DNA of 33,730 nucleotides from contig JAFTVH010000147.1 in NCBI GenBank assembly GCA_017465845.1, positions 1-33,730 on the forward strand, given 5' to 3'. Numbering within the stretch: the first letter of the stretch is position 1; every line of letters starts with the position of its first letter. Origin of the DNA: Lachnospiraceae bacterium. GTDB lineage: Bacteria; Bacillota; Clostridia; Lachnospirales; Lachnospiraceae. Positions 32,109 to 33,730 of the stretch are shown here, piece by piece. The position numbers and the translations under genes were made by a program. Below the pieces are notes generated by a model that did no database searches, was not told the DNA's origin, and worked only from the letters and a program-made list of their open reading frames with translations.

Positions 32109-33730
32109 ATGGCGTTTGATTTTGGAAGTGCAAATGAACAACAAAAAATAGCAATTCAGACAACGGAAGGTCCACTTCTAATAATTGCTGGGCCAGGTAC
32201 AGGTAAGACACACACGCTTGTTAAGAGAATTGTATATCTAATAACTGAAAAAAATGTTCTCCCAGAAGAAATTATGATTGCTACCTTTACGGAGAAGGCC
32301 GCAAAGGAGTTAATTACACGTATTACCAATGAACTCTATGCCATAGGCGTATCCGTTAATTTAAACGAAATGTATATTGGTACGTTCCACTCAATTTGTC
32401 TAAGAATCCTTAAAGACCATTTGGAATATACCAGAATTAAGAAGAATTACCGCATGCTTGATAGTTTCGACCAGCAGTATATGGTGTTCCAACGTATAAA
32501 CCGATTTAGAAGTCTGCCACATATTGAAGCTATTTTTGAGAAGAAGCAAGGGGCTTGGAGGCAGGCAGGCGAAATCGTAAAGTATGTAAATAATCTTGCA
32601 GAAGAGCTTGTAGATGTGGAAGCAATGATGCAGGATTCAAATGAACAGATTGTAGCTGTAGCCAATATTATGGAGCAGTATGACATTCTTATGGAGGATG
32701 AGAATCTTATTGATTTTTCAAGTATCCAGACAGAGGCGTACAAGTTGTTGATTGAACAGTCGGCAATATTGGAAGAAATTCAAAAGAAGATTAAGTATGT
32801 AATGGTAGACGAATATCAGGATACGAACTACATACAGGAATTGTTGGTGTTTTTGATTGCGGGAAAGAATAAAAATATCTGTGTAGTAGGAGATAATGAC
32901 CAGGGATTGTACCGGTTCCGTGGTGCTACAATTAGAAATATTTTAGAGTTTCCGGGGCACTTTGAAGAGGGAGAATGTAAACAGGTAAAGCTTGTTACTA
33001 ACTACCGTTCGGAGAGGCAGATTATAGATTTTTATAATAAATGGATGAGTACTACCGATGGCAGAGCTTATGATTTTCTTTGGAGGAACTTTAGGTTTGA
33101 CAAGAAGATTGTTCCACCGGAAGGTAAGCGTGAAGACAAGGTTTCTGTGATTAAGTGCTCAGGTCAGGAACTTGTGGATGATTGGTACGAGCAAGTATAT
33201 TCATTTATTACACAGATGAAGAATAGCGGTGTTTTAACTGATTATAACCAGATTGCAGTACTATGTAGGTCTGTAAAAGGTGATAAAGTTACCGGAATGA
33301 TTGAATACCTCGAAGAACATGGTATTAAGGTATATTCACCGCGTTCCGAGATGTTTTTTGAACGAAAAGAGATAAAGCAGGTCATCGGTTGTATGTTATT
33401 ATGTTTCCCTGAATATATACGGAAGTTACAACAACGTGATTTTGCATTTGATTTTGAAAAACTGTACGAATATTATGATACGCAGTGTATTGCGGCGGCC
33501 AAGGAGCTTATCTTACAGCATAGGGATACATTAGGTAAGTGGATAGCGGAGAAGATGCAGAAACATGCTAATATCATGCATGACAATGCAGATTATGCAC
33601 TTACTGGACTTCTGTATCAGATGTTACAGTTTGAGCCTTTCAGTACGTATCTTGGCATAGATATGAAGTCTGGTGTAACAGATGAGAGGCCGGCAAGAAA
33701 TCTTTCAATTCTGACATCTATCTTAGGTAA
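32109..33730 (+). CDS. UvrD/PcrA-type superfamily 1 DNA helicase (3' end outside window)
   Basis: The frame runs open for 540 codons to the window edge. Motifs of SF1A helicases appear in order: the Q motif (SANEQQKIAI, 7-16), Walker A GPGTGKT (28-34), motif Ia TFTEKAAKEL, motif II VDEYQDTN, motif III GDNDQGLYRFRGA and motif IV LVTNYRS. The accessory 1B/2B parts resemble PcrA/UvrD. Such a helicase may serve element replication or a defence system (some, such as Gabija, use UvrD-like helicases), but no OLD-nuclease partner is seen upstream. AAAGGAG lies 8 bases before the ATG. The gene follows the HTH gene closely. Confidence 0.92.
   Translation, partial: MAFDFGSANEQQKIAIQTTEGPLLIIAGPGTGKTHTLVKRIVYLITEKNVLPEEIMIATFTEKAAKELITRITNELYAIGVSVNLNEMYIGTFHSICLRILKDHLEYTRIKKNYRMLDSFDQQYMVFQRINRFRSLPHIEAIFEKKQGAWRQAGEIVKYVNNLAEELVDVEAMMQDSNEQIVAVANIMEQYDILMEDENLIDFSSIQTEAYKLLIEQSAILEEIQKKIKYVMVDEYQDTNYIQELLVFLIAGKNKNICVVGDNDQGLYRFRGATIRNILEFPGHFEEGECKQVKLVTNYRSERQIIDFYNKWMSTTDGRAYDFLWRNFRFDKKIVPPEGKREDKVSVIKCSGQELVDDWYEQVYSFITQMKNSGVLTDYNQIAVLCRSVKGDKVTGMIEYLEEHGIKVYSPRSEMFFERKEIKQVIGCMLLCFPEYIRKLQQRDFAFDFEKLYEYYDTQCIAAAKELILQHRDTLGKWIAEKMQKHANIMHDNADYALTGLLYQMLQFEPFSTYLGIDMKSGVTDERPARNLSILTSILG

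Noticed and set aside
32109-33730. Gabija defence system (GajB helicase)
   Set aside because: A UvrD-like helicase alone is not enough. No OLD/TOPRIM nuclease gene (GajA) lies upstream.

Overview
The window looks like a chromosomal segment of a Gram-positive anaerobe of the class Clostridia, most likely Lachnospiraceae. This is inferred from gene families (accessory Sec cluster, DUF5688, DUF6273, cytidylate-kinase-like proteins), strong AGGAGG ribosome binding sites and moderate-to-low G+C. No rRNA or tRNA is present to confirm the taxon. The left half is compact and mostly coding. The right half is A+T-richer and has the look of accessory DNA.

Region 1 (2-13022) is an accessory Sec (aSec) locus on the + strand. 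It holds the 3' end of a serine-rich-repeat adhesin, then secY2, asp1, asp2, asp3, secA2, gtfA and gtfB, tightly packed with overlapping genes. The expected work flow is: GtfA/GtfB put GlcNAc on the Ser-rich repeats, Asp1-3 further modify and escort the adhesin, and SecA2/SecY2 export it. A TIR-transmembrane-DUF6273 gene follows gtfB after only 25 bases, and the first strong terminator lies after it.

Region 2 (13165-17482) holds a MATE transporter fused to a cytidylate-kinase-like domain. A convergent TIR-FHA gene follows, then a divergent pair encoding a PARG-like (TIGR02452) protein and an ArsC/Spx-family protein. Two TIR proteins and a predicted ADP-ribose-processing protein within 5 kb suggest NAD/ADP-ribose chemistry.

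Region 3 (17533-23474) is rich in small regulatory and toxin-antitoxin-like modules. It contains a dGTPase-like HD protein; a HipA-kinase/DUF2442-HTH pair with an 18-bp palindrome over its promoter; an array of about four 62-nt structured repeats; an XRE regulator; an HTH-AAA fusion lacking the usual nuclease half; and a type I toxin-antitoxin locus of par/Fst layout, with a 28-residue membrane toxin facing a convergent antisense RNA.

Region 4 (23475-30480) is a decayed mobilizable or integrative element: a metallophosphoesterase, a small membrane protein, DUF5688, a four-Cys small protein, a RepA_N-like/topoisomerase III chimera, MobC, and a relaxase broken by one in-frame amber codon. The relaxase is followed by nested inverted repeats.

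Region 5 (30551-33730) carries cargo: a PP-loop PAPS-reductase-family protein behind a hairpin leader, two tiny unknown genes that are translationally coupled, a MerR/excisionase-type HTH protein, and a UvrD/PcrA-type helicase that runs off the right edge.
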